From NCBI GenBank assembly GCA_031127075.1, contig JARIFA010000018.1, forward strand, positions 1-35,728: a stretch of DNA of 35,728 nt. Reading direction: 5' to 3'. This DNA comes from Gemmatimonadota bacterium. Its GTDB lineage: Bacteria; Gemmatimonadota; Gemmatimonadetes; Gemmatimonadales; Gemmatimonadaceae. Shown piece after piece: positions 6,092-13,993 of the stretch. How positions within the stretch are numbered: position 1 is the stretch's first letter; each line of letters starts with the position of its first letter. The translations under genes and the position numbers were made by a program. Under the pieces are notes generated by a model that worked only from the letters and a program-made list of their open reading frames with translations, had not been told where the DNA came from and searched no databases.

Positions 6092-7692
6092 GCGCTGCGC
6101 AGGACGACGACGGCCTGGTCGTCGTGCGGCCGGACCCGCCCGAGGTGACCGGACACCTGCGCGAACACGCCGTCGACGATGCGGGACGGGACCTCGCGAC
6201 GTCGGGCGACGAGGACGTCGAGCACCGCCGCTTCGCCGAGGGCGCGCCCCTGCGCATCGCGCGCATCGCTCACGCCGTCGGTGAAGATCGCGAGGAGATC
6301 CTCGGCCGGGTCCCACGGACTCGACGACACGCGGAGCGGCTCGGTGCCGAGCCCGAGCGCGGGATCGGTCGCGGCGAGCCGCTCGGTCCGGCCATCGCCA
6401 CGGATCACGAAGGCGTGCGGATGCCCTGTATTCGTCCAGCGCACCACCCCGCCCCGATGGTCGACAATCACATAGCAGAGCGAGAGGAACATCTCGGTGT
6501 CGGCGAGCTCGTCCCCCACCGTGGCGAGGATCGCCTCGACGGTCCGTGCGGGATCATCGCTCCCCCGCGCGTGGATCGCCGCGGCGCTCATCACGAGCGC
6601 CATCACGAGCGCGGCGCGGTAGCCGTGGCCGGAGACGTCGCCGAGGAGCACACCGGTCGACCCGCCGTCCAACCGGAAGAGGTGGTAGAAGTCGCCACCG
6701 ACCCCCTCCGCTGCCTCGACGCGCGCGGCGCACCGCGCTTCGGGGGCCACTGCCGTTCCCTTCGGCAGCAGCCGCTGCTGGAGGTCGGTCGCGAGTCGCA
6801 TCTCCGAGGCCAACCGCTCCTGCTCGAGCGACTGCCGGACGAGGACGCCGTTCTGGATCGCCGAGCCGATCTGCGATCCGATCGCCGCGATGAACTGCTC
6901 GTCCCCCGCGGTGAAGGGGAGCCCGCCTCGGCGACCCGAGAGGCAGATGACACCGACGGGGAGCCCGCCGTCCGGCGTCGTCCAAAGGATGGGGACGGCC
7001 AGCAACGCGCCCTCACGGAACGGCACCTCGAACTCGCTCACGAGCACGCCATCGTCCACGAGGAGCGCGTGCCGCGTGCGATAGACGCGGGCCAGCACGC
7101 TCACCGGATGGTCAACGGGGATCGTGCGCAGCTCCGCGCCGCGCGGGACGCGCAGCGCCGTGACCGGCACAAGGAGACCCGATGCGGGATCGTGTCGCAC
7201 GAGCGCGCCGTACTCCGCGCCCACCGTCTCCGCGACCTCGAGCAGGATGCGCCGCGCCGCCGCCTCGAAGGTCACCGTGCGACTGAGAATCTCGCTGATC
7301 GAGTAGAGCAGCGTGATCTCCTCGTAGCGCTCGGCGAGCTCGTCGGCGGCGCGGCGTGACTCCCACTGCGCCTGCAGCACCTCGGCCAGCGCCGGGGCCA
7401 GCACGGTGAGCCAGCGACGCGTCTCCGGTTCGTCGCGGACCGGCCCGAGGCCGACCCACGCGGGGGACCGCCCGGGAAGGCGCGCGACGAGCTGGCGACC
7501 GACCGCGGCCTGCCGGAGCACCGGCGTCCCGTCGGCCGGGATCGCCGCGACGTCTGGCGGGGTGACATCCCCACCCGTCGTCGCCACGACTTCGATCGGT
7601 CGGTCGGGCCGAGGCTGTCGCCAGAGGACGGCCGGGGTGGCGAACCCCGTCGTGAAGGCGTCGAGGATGCGGCGGAGATCGCTCGAAGCCAC
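6088..7692 (-). CDS. SpoIIE/RsbU-type PP2C serine phosphatase with GAF domain
   Basis: A 534-residue soluble regulator. Residues 1-120 are an unassigned N-terminal region. Residues 125-285 form a GAF sensory domain (TFEAAARRILLEVAETVGAEYGALVRHD, VPILWTTPDG), and residues 300-532 form the PP2C/SpoIIE phosphatase domain. The metal-binding aspartates are present: D334 in VGGDFY, D352 in LLGDVSGHG, D472 in FTDGVSDARD and D524/D525 in HDDQAVVV. Such proteins dephosphorylate a STAS antagonist so that it can capture the anti-sigma kinase. Both partners are encoded immediately upstream (STAS, then the RsbW-like kinase), so it completes a partner-switching module. The GTG start lies 3 bases after the kinase stop. 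The signal sensed is unknown. Confidence 0.92.
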   Translation of the reverse strand: MASSDLRRILDAFTTGFATPAVLWRQPRPDRPIEVVATTGGDVTPPDVAAIPADGTPVLRQAAVGRQLVARLPGRSPAWVGLGPVRDEPETRRWLTVLAPALAEVLQAQWESRRAADELAERYEEITLLYSISEILSRTVTFEAAARRILLEVAETVGAEYGALVRHDPASGLLVPVTALRVPRGAELRTIPVDHPVSVLARVYRTRHALLVDDGVLVSEFEVPFREGALLAVPILWTTPDGGLPVGVICLSGRRGGLPFTAGDEQFIAAIGSQIGSAIQNGVLVRQSLEQERLASEMRLATDLQQRLLPKGTAVAPEARCAARVEAAEGVGGDFYHLFRLDGGSTGVLLGDVSGHGYRAALVMALVMSAAAIHARGSDDPARTVEAILATVGDELADTEMFLSLCYVIVDHRGGVVRWTNTGHPHAFVIRGDGRTERLAATDPALGLGTEPLRVSSSPWDPAEDLLAIFTDGVSDARDAQGRALGEAAVLDVLVARRREVPSRIVDGVFAQVSGHLGRVRPHDDQAVVVLRSA

Positions 7693-7695
7693 GGA

Positions 7696-8115
7696 TCAGC
7701 GTCGATGCAGGGTCAGCCGCACGATCGTTCCTGCCCCGCGCTCGCAACGCACCTCGTCCATCAACGCCCGCATTAGGAAGAGGCCTCGGCCATCCTCGCG
7801 CGCGAGCGCCTCGGGGGTGGTCGGATCGCCGGTGCACCCCTCGAGGTCGAACCCCGTCCCCTCGTCCTCCACCTCGACGACGAGGCGCGAGGCATCGACG
7901 ACGGCGCGCACCCGCACCTCCTTCGCCCGGTCCTCGCCGTTCCCGCGCAGCATCGCGTTCGAGAGCGCCTCGGTCAGCGCGACCGGGACGTTCAGCGCGA
8001 GCTGCCGGCCGGTGAACGCGTGCTGGCGGCACCGCTGCACCACCGCGGTGACGATCTCCTCGATCCGCCCCACATCGCTCGGGACGCGCAGCTCGAGCGC
8101 CACGGGCGCCGTCAC
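7696..8115 (-). CDS. RsbW/SpoIIAB-like anti-sigma factor serine kinase
   Basis: A 139-residue GHKL-type ATPase. It has the N box (VALTEALSNAMLRGN, E49 and N53), G1 box (VEDEGTGFD, 82-90) and G2 box (REDGRGLFLMRALMDEV, about 107-122). There is no sensor or histidine-phosphotransfer region, as expected for RsbW/SpoIIAB proteins. These bind a sigma factor (or other target) and phosphorylate a STAS partner. It lies between the STAS gene (3-base gap) and the phosphatase gene (3-base gap). No sigma factor gene is nearby, so its output is unknown. The start is GTG at 8115. Confidence 0.9.
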   Translation of the reverse strand: MTAPVALELRVPSDVGRIEEIVTAVVQRCRQHAFTGRQLALNVPVALTEALSNAMLRGNGEDRAKEVRVRAVVDASRLVVEVEDEGTGFDLEGCTGDPTTPEALAREDGRGLFLMRALMDEVRCERGAGTIVRLTLHRR

Positions 8116-8118
8116 GGC

Positions 8119-8451
8119 CTAGAAGCCCTCGAGGGCCCGCTCGCGCGAGGCGGCGATCTGGAAGAGCGCGTCGAGCTTGGTCAGCTCGAAGAGCGTCAGG
8201 AGGTCGTCGCTGAGCGACGCGAGGCGCAGGTCCCCGCCGAGTTCACGGAGCCGCTTCGCCAGCGAGACGAGGACGCCGAGCCCGGAGCTGTCGATGTACG
8301 CCGTGCCGGCGAAATCGATCACGACCTTCCGCACCCCGTCCTCGACCCGATCGAGCACCAGCTGCTTCAGCTCCTGCCGGTTGCCGACGATGAGCGGGCC
8401 GTCGACGGCGATCACGAGGACATCACCCTGCATGGCGACCTGCAGACTCAT
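8119..8451 (-). CDS. STAS-domain anti-sigma factor antagonist
   Basis: A 110-residue single STAS domain of the SpoIIAA/RsbV type. The conserved loop VVIDFAGTAYIDSSGLGVLV contains the phosphorylatable serine (S55 or S56). Unphosphorylated protein should bind the RsbW-like kinase encoded next and free its target; the SpoIIE phosphatase would regenerate that form. The gene begins 19 bases after coaD and is probably in the same operon. Confidence 0.92.
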   Translation of the reverse strand: MSLQVAMQGDVLVIAVDGPLIVGNRQELKQLVLDRVEDGVRKVVIDFAGTAYIDSSGLGVLVSLAKRLRELGGDLRLASLSDDLLTLFELTKLDALFQIAASRERALEGF

Positions 8452-8470
8452 CGGGACGGCGCTCCGGGGA

Positions 8471-8965
8471 TCACGAGGGGGAGGAACCCGCGAACTTCTC
8501 GCGCAGCGCCCGCGCCACCGCGGGGTGGACGAGGGCGTCGATGTCGCCGCCGAAGCGGGCGACCTCCCGCACCAGCGACGAACTCACATAGCTCACCTGC
8601 ACCGAGGGCACCATGAACATCGTCTCGAGCCCCGGCGAGAGATGACGATTCATCAGGGCCATCTGGTACTCGTACTCGAAGTCCGCGACGGCCCGCAGGC
8701 CGCGGAGCACCACGGAGACCCCGACCTCCTTGGCGAAGTCGACCACGAGCCCGCGGAAGGCGCGCACCTCCACCCGCGGGTCGTCCTCGACCGCGGCCCG
8801 GATTAGCGCCATCCGCTCCTCGGCGGAGAAGAGCGGCTGCTTCGACACGTTCTCCGCCACGCCGACGATGAGGCGGTCGACGAAACTGAGGGACCGCCGG
8901 ATCAGATCCGCGTGGCCGTTGGTGATCGGGTCGAAGCTGCCGGCGTAGAGCGCGACTTTGGGCAT
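8471..8965 (-). CDS. coaD: Phosphopantetheine adenylyltransferase
   Basis: CoaD transfers AMP from ATP to 4'-phosphopantetheine, the penultimate step of coenzyme A synthesis. The 164 residues have the nucleotidyltransferase motif GSFDPITNGHADLI (9-22), VVLRGLRAVADFEYE, the metabolite-binding NRHLSPGLETMFM and the late VSSSLVREVARFGGDI motif. Length and order match the family. The ATG lies 1 base after the rsmD stop; rsmD-coaD is a widespread gene pair. Confidence 0.97.
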   Translation of the reverse strand: MPKVALYAGSFDPITNGHADLIRRSLSFVDRLIVGVAENVSKQPLFSAEERMALIRAAVEDDPRVEVRAFRGLVVDFAKEVGVSVVLRGLRAVADFEYEYQMALMNRHLSPGLETMFMVPSVQVSYVSSSLVREVARFGGDIDALVHPAVARALREKFAGSSPS

Positions 8966-8966
8966 C

Positions 8967-9536
8967 TCAGGATCCGGTGCGGTACAGGGTGATCGCCGTC
9001 TCGCCGTAGACGCGCCGGTCCGCCGTGGCCGGCGCCGGCGGCGTCGGGAGCGTCAGCGCCGCCTCGTGCTCGACGCCAAAGATCGCCGCGAACGGCGCCG
9101 CCAGCCAGCGCTCCGCGAGCGCGAGGGCGATCCCCTCCCCGTACGGGGGGTCGGCGAAGGCGACGGTCCGGGCGATGCGCCCCGGGTCCGCCGCCGCCTC
9201 GCCCGCAGGCCCATCGACGAACTGCGTCGCCTCAGCGCGCACGACTGTCGCCTGCGCGTCGGCGCCCAGCGCCCGGATGTTCTCGCGCAACGTCGGGTGG
9301 ACCCGGGCATCGCGCTCCACGAACGTCGCGTGCGCCGCCCCCCGCGAGAGGGCCTCGAGCCCGAGCGCGCCAGAGCCGGCGCAGAGGTCGACCACCTCGG
9401 CGCCCTCGAGCGCCGGCTGCACGATGCTCATCCACGCCTCCCGCACCCGGTCCGCGGTGGGGCGCACGTGGCCGGCGGTCGGCACGCGGATGCGCCGCCC
9501 ACGCCACGCCCCGGCGACGATGCGCAGCTCAGCCAT
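8967..9536 (-). CDS. rsmD: 16S rRNA (guanine-N2) methyltransferase RsmD
   Basis: RsmD methylates G966 (E. coli numbering) of 16S rRNA in the assembled 30S particle. The 189-residue protein starts MAELRIVAGAWRGRRI, a typical RsmD N terminus followed by RPTADRVREAWM. It then has a SAM motif (VVDLCAGSGALGLEALSRGA, 48-67) and the catalytic DPPY at 128-131. The ATG at 9536 was preferred over an upstream in-frame start because it gives the family N terminus; it overlaps the end of recJ by 8 bases. Confidence 0.94.
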   Translation of the reverse strand: MAELRIVAGAWRGRRIRVPTAGHVRPTADRVREAWMSIVQPALEGAEVVDLCAGSGALGLEALSRGAAHATFVERDARVHPTLRENIRALGADAQATVVRAEATQFVDGPAGEAAADPGRIARTVAFADPPYGEGIALALAERWLAAPFAAIFGVEHEAALTLPTPPAPATADRRVYGETAITLYRTGS

Positions 9537-11286
9537 CGACCGCGCCCGCGGGGCGGAGGTCCTGGACCGCCGCCTGTAGCGTCTCGGCGCCACGGTATCG
9601 ATTCAGGTCGAGCTTGTAGGCGAGGTCGAGCGTCGCGCCCGCCCGCACCAGCGCGGCGCGGGGGCCGAGCCCCCACGCGATCGCCTCCAGCGGCTCCCCC
9701 GCGCGGTCGACGACGAACTTCACGCCGTCCGTCCCCACGCGCCGCGGCGCGCCGACCACCGTCACGCCGCGCGAGACGAGCACCGGGCCAGGGTTCCCGA
9801 TGCCGAACGGCTCAAGATGGCGGAAGGCGCGCTCGAGCCGCGCATCGGCGGCGGCCAGCGGCACTTCGAGATCGGTGCGGAGCCGCGGCACGAGGTCGTC
9901 GGCCGTTTGCCGCTCGCGCGCCACGGCGTTGAACCGCTCCGCGAACGCCGGGATTCGCGATGCATCGATCGTGAGGCCGGCGGCCGCGCGATGCCCACCA
10001 TGCTTCACCAGCAGGTCGCTGCACTCGGCGAGGGCCGCGTGCAGGTCGAGCGCCCCGTTGGACCGTCCCGACCCCTTCCCGACCCCGTCGGCCACCGCAA
10101 TCAGCATCGCGGGACGCCCCGTCGCCTCGACCACGCGCGACGCCACGATCCCGATGACCCCGGCATGCCAGCGATCCGAATGCAGGACGAGTCCCCACTC
10201 CTGGTCGAGGTCGCGGCGCGAGACGTCGGCGAGCACTTCGTCGAGGATCGCCCGGTCCATCGCCTGCCGCTCCTGGTTGAGCTCTTCGCACTCGCGCGCG
10301 ATCGCGTTCGCGGTCGCCTCATCCTCCGCGAGGAGGAGCTCCACGCCGCGAATCGCCTGCCGCAGACGCCCGAGCGCATTGAGGCGCGGCGCGAGCGTGA
10401 ACCCGACACGCCCCGCCGTCAGCGCCGTGGCCTCGAGGCGCGACGCGCGGATCAGTGCACGCAGGCCGAGCAGCGGGCGCTCGGACATCCGCTGCAGCCC
10501 GTGTCGCACGAGGATGCGGTTCTCCCCGCGGAGCGGCGCCACATCCGCGATTGTGGCGAGCGCGACGAGATCGAGCAGCGCGTGCACCATCCCCTCGTCG
10601 CCGCCGAGACGGCGGCAGACCGCGAGCCCGAGCTTGTACGCGACGCCGACGGCGGCCAGGTCCTTATCGGCGGACGGGCAGTCCACGCGTCGCGGATTGA
10701 CGAGCGCGAAGACCGCCGGCAGCGTCGGCCCCGGCAGGTGATGGTCCGAGATGATGAGGTCGATTCCGGCGGCACGCAGCGCGTCGGCGGGCGCGAGCGC
10801 GGTGGTCCCGCAGTCGCAGGTGAGCACGACGCGCGCGCCGACCTCCCGGGCCCGCGCGACCCCGGCGGGGCCGAGGTCGTAGCCGTCACGCAGCCGGTCG
10901 GGGATGAACGGCACCACGTCGCCGCCGAGCTGGCGCAGCACCCGGGTAATCAGAGTGGTGGAACAGATGCCGTCCACGTCGTAGTCGCCGTGTACGAGGA
11001 TCCGCTCCCCCGCGCGCACCGCCGTCGCGAGCCGATCGGCCGCCCGACCGAGGTCCGCGATGGTCTCTGGCGGCTCGACATCCGCGAGCGCGGGCCGGAG
11101 AAAGCGCTTCACCGCATCGAGCTCAGTGAGACCGCGCGCCGCGAGCAGCGCACAGACCTCGCGCGGGACCGCCGTCTTCCGTGCCTGATCCGCGGCGGGC
11201 TGCAGCGCGGCGGCGAGCGCCTCCGTGACCCCATCGGGCGCGACGGGCGGCGGGAGCCACCGCGCCGCAGGACGGGGGCGACTCAC
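9529..11286 (-). CDS. recJ: Single-stranded-DNA-specific exonuclease RecJ
   Basis: RecJ degrades single-stranded DNA 5' to 3' in recombination and mismatch or base-excision repair. The 585 residues contain the DHH phosphoesterase core: HGDYDVDGICST (100-110), TCDCGTTA (157-163) and SDHHLPGP (180-187). Further on are the DHHA1 motif HGGHRAAAGLTID and a C-terminal OB-like region with PFGIGNPGPVL. The GTG at 11286 overlaps the upstream stop as GTGA; a slightly earlier in-frame start at 11313 would lie inside the previous gene. Confidence 0.95.
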   Translation of the reverse strand: MSRPRPAARWLPPPVAPDGVTEALAAALQPAADQARKTAVPREVCALLAARGLTELDAVKRFLRPALADVEPPETIADLGRAADRLATAVRAGERILVHGDYDVDGICSTTLITRVLRQLGGDVVPFIPDRLRDGYDLGPAGVARAREVGARVVLTCDCGTTALAPADALRAAGIDLIISDHHLPGPTLPAVFALVNPRRVDCPSADKDLAAVGVAYKLGLAVCRRLGGDEGMVHALLDLVALATIADVAPLRGENRILVRHGLQRMSERPLLGLRALIRASRLEATALTAGRVGFTLAPRLNALGRLRQAIRGVELLLAEDEATANAIARECEELNQERQAMDRAILDEVLADVSRRDLDQEWGLVLHSDRWHAGVIGIVASRVVEATGRPAMLIAVADGVGKGSGRSNGALDLHAALAECSDLLVKHGGHRAAAGLTIDASRIPAFAERFNAVARERQTADDLVPRLRTDLEVPLAAADARLERAFRHLEPFGIGNPGPVLVSRGVTVVGAPRRVGTDGVKFVVDRAGEPLEAIAWGLGPRAALVRAGATLDLAYKLDLNRYRGAETLQAAVQDLRPAGAVDG

Positions 11287-11984
11287 CCCGCGTGGTACAT
11301 CAGAACGCCGCACGCCTCACAGAGTTCGATGACCGTGCCGGTCGACATCACGTGTCGCCGCTGCATCGGGATCGCCGTGTCGCAGGCACCGCAGGCCATC
11401 GCGGTGAGCGGCACCACGACATGGACGCGGCGCTTGTTGCGGATGCGGTCGTAACGCTGGCGCAGGGCGGCGGGCACCCCCTCAGCCGTCGCGGCGCGCT
11501 TCGCCTGCGCGGTCGCAAGCTCGCCCTCGATGGCGGCGCGCTCTCCGGCCACCTCGGTACGGGCCGTCGTCTGTTCCGCCTCGCACGCCGCAAGCTCGGC
11601 CTCGGAGGCGCGCAGCGCGGCGCGCTGCTCCTCGAGCTTCCGCGAGAGCGAGAGGAGATCGCTCTCCTCGCCCGCGACGATCGCCTTCGCCTGCTCCATC
11701 TGCGCGGCGGCGGCCGTGGCCTGCCGCATCGTCTTCACGGCATCGAGCTGCGCCTGGTTCCGCGCGATGAGCTCCCGGTGCTCCGCGATCTTGTCCCGCA
11801 GGAAGGCTTGCTTCTTCTCTTCCGCCGCGACCGTTGTGCTCTGCCGCGTGATCACGTCCACGATCCGCTGCCGCTTCGTGTCCAGCTCCCGGATCCGGGG
11901 CTCGAGGGCCGCGAGCCGGGTCTCGAGCTCGTGGATCGCGAGGTCGTCGTGCTGGAGGGCGAGCAGGGATTGGATGTCGGACAT
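11283..11984 (-). CDS. Coiled-coil protein with C-terminal C4 zinc ribbon (zf-RING_7 / DUF164 family)
   Basis: A 233-residue protein with a long charged heptad region (about 10-165, rich in Glu, Gln, Arg and Ala). A C-terminal C4 zinc ribbon follows: CGACDTAIP (C198, C201) and CEACGVLMY (C222, C225). It belongs to the widespread bacterial family often found next to dnaG or translation genes, whose molecular role is not established; nucleic-acid or ribosome association has been suggested. Here it sits between dnaG and recJ. ATG start at 11984. Confidence 0.88.
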   Translation of the reverse strand: MSDIQSLLALQHDDLAIHELETRLAALEPRIRELDTKRQRIVDVITRQSTTVAAEEKKQAFLRDKIAEHRELIARNQAQLDAVKTMRQATAAAAQMEQAKAIVAGEESDLLSLSRKLEEQRAALRASEAELAACEAEQTTARTEVAGERAAIEGELATAQAKRAATAEGVPAALRQRYDRIRNKRRVHVVVPLTAMACGACDTAIPMQRRHVMSTGTVIELCEACGVLMYHAG

Positions 11985-12079
11985 GTCGGGATCGGAGGGC
12001 GGTCACGTGGCGCCGCGGCGACGCCGCGGGTACGAGGAACATTCGCCAAACCGGAGACGCCTGTCTACGGCGCGCGCCC

Positions 12080-13993
12080 TCAGCGCCGTCGGACACTCCC
12101 CCAGGACGGCACGCCGAGCGCGCGCTTCTCTTCCGCCAATCGCTTGATCCGGAGCGTCAGCGCGTCCTTCTCCCCGCCCTCCGCGAGGGGCAAGAGCTGC
12201 TCGAGCGCGCGGACCCGGGCGTCGAGGGCCCGCCCACGGAGCTTCCGCACCGCCCCGTCCACGGTGGCCCGCGCATCAACCACGGCGGCCGGCTCCGAAC
12301 GGAGCTCCTCGTAGACGCGCACCGCGGTCGGCGGGAGCCGCTCCGCGAGCACCTCGGGCGCCGCCTCCGGCCCGAGGTCGAGAAGCGCGAGGTAGAGGGC
12401 CCGGAACACGTCGTCGCGGAAGGCGGCTCCCGGTCCCGGCGCATCGTCCCACCCCGCCACCTCCCCCCCATCGCCCTCGGCGGCCGCCGCCTCCTCTTCC
12501 AACTTCCCGATCTCCTCGATGATGCGGTCCATCCACACCGGCTGCGTGAGCGCCACCCGGAGCAGATCGGCCTCGGCGCTCGCCTGCTCGACGATGGAGC
12601 GATACGGGCCCGCGGCGACGGGCCCCGTCACGCCCGGCGCGCCCGGTCCCGTCGCCGCCGGCTCCCCGCGGGCGCGGGTCTCGCCGCCCGACGCGGCACG
12701 CACCGAGGAACTCCGGCGCACGGTATGCAGCTCCGCGAGCAGCACTTCGCGCGCGATCCCCGCCGCCGCCGACGCCCGCGCGAGGTAGAGGTCGCGCGTC
12801 ACGGGGTCGCTCGCGGCGCGGATCGTCGGCAGGAGGCGGTCGAGGGCACGCCGCTTCCGCTGCAGGTCGCCGAACCACCCGGCGCGCTCGAGGAGCTGCA
12901 CCTTTCGGTCGAAGACGTCCATCGCGCCGGTGATCACCGCCGTGACAGCCGCCGCCCCCTGTGTGCGCGCATACGTGTCGGGATCCTCCCCCTCCGGGAG
13001 GGTGGCGACACGCACCACGAACCCCTTGCTCAAGAGGACATCCGCGGCGCGGAACGTCGCCTTCTGTCCGGGCCCGTCGGCGTCGTAGAACAGCACCACC
13101 TGCCGCGTGTACCGGCCGAGCAGTTCCGCCTGTCCCTCCGTGAGCGCGGTCCCCATCGGCGCGACGACCTCCTCGACGCCGACGCTGTGGAGCCGGATCA
13201 CGTCGAAGTATCCCTCGACGAGTACCGCCTGCTCCGCCTTGCGGATCGCGTGCCGCGCGCGGCCGAGGTTGAACAGGAGCTTCCCCTTCTGAAAAATCTC
13301 CGACTCGGCGGAGTTGAGATACTTCGGTTCGCCCGGACCGATCAGTCGGCCGCCGAACCCGACCGTGTGCCCGCTCGCGTCGAGGATCGGGACCGTGAGC
13401 CGCTCCCGGAAGCGCGGCCGCACCGTCTCCGTCTCTTCGCGCGCCACGAGGAGGCCGGCGCCGAGCAACCGGTCGTCGGTGTAGCCGAGGGTCGCGAGAT
13501 GCGTGCGCATCGCCTGCGGATCGCGCGGCGCGAACCCGAGCCCGAACGTCTCAGCCAGCGCGCGCGGGACGTCGCGCGAGGCGAGATACGCGCGCGCGTC
13601 GGCCCCCGCAGCGTCCTCCCAGAGAGTCCGTTCGAAGTACGCCCCCACCGTCGCCTGCAGCTCCCACATCGGCTCACGCGGATCGGGGCCCTCCTTCCGT
13701 CGCTCGATCTCGGGCACGTCGATGCCCGCCTTCGCGCCGACGTGTTTCACGGCCTCGACGAACGTCATCCCGAGGCGCTTCTGCAGGAAGGTGAAGACCG
13801 ACCCCTTCTCGCCGCACACGAAGCAGGTGTAGCCCTTCCCCGGGACGACGGAGAAATTGGGCCCCTTCCCCTGATGGAACGGGCACGGCCCGCGCCAGAC
13901 GGCGCCCGTCTTCTTCAGGCGGACGTGCTCGCTGACGATGGCGACGATGTCGGCCTGGTCGCTGACCTGCTGGACGATCTCGTCGGGGATCAC
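12080..13993 (-). CDS. dnaG: DNA primase
   Basis: DnaG makes RNA primers at the replication fork. The 637 residues contain the CHC2 zinc-binding domain (CPFH, C37 and H40; CFVC, C57 and C60). The TOPRIM core has EGYFDVI (E260) and FYDADGPGQ (D304, D306), with the RNA-polymerase-like GFGGRLIGPGEPKYLNS just before it. A C-terminal helicase-interaction-like region is preceded by an Ala/Gly/Pro-rich linker (about 425-455). The GTG at 13993 overlaps the mutS2 stop as GTGA. It lies downstream of rpsU, as in the classical macromolecular synthesis operon, but yqeY and mutS2 intervene. Confidence 0.96.
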   Translation of the reverse strand: MIPDEIVQQVSDQADIVAIVSEHVRLKKTGAVWRGPCPFHQGKGPNFSVVPGKGYTCFVCGEKGSVFTFLQKRLGMTFVEAVKHVGAKAGIDVPEIERRKEGPDPREPMWELQATVGAYFERTLWEDAAGADARAYLASRDVPRALAETFGLGFAPRDPQAMRTHLATLGYTDDRLLGAGLLVAREETETVRPRFRERLTVPILDASGHTVGFGGRLIGPGEPKYLNSAESEIFQKGKLLFNLGRARHAIRKAEQAVLVEGYFDVIRLHSVGVEEVVAPMGTALTEGQAELLGRYTRQVVLFYDADGPGQKATFRAADVLLSKGFVVRVATLPEGEDPDTYARTQGAAAVTAVITGAMDVFDRKVQLLERAGWFGDLQRKRRALDRLLPTIRAASDPVTRDLYLARASAAAGIAREVLLAELHTVRRSSSVRAASGGETRARGEPAATGPGAPGVTGPVAAGPYRSIVEQASAEADLLRVALTQPVWMDRIIEEIGKLEEEAAAAEGDGGEVAGWDDAPGPGAAFRDDVFRALYLALLDLGPEAAPEVLAERLPPTAVRVYEELRSEPAAVVDARATVDGAVRKLRGRALDARVRALEQLLPLAEGGEKDALTLRIKRLAEEKRALGVPSWGSVRRR

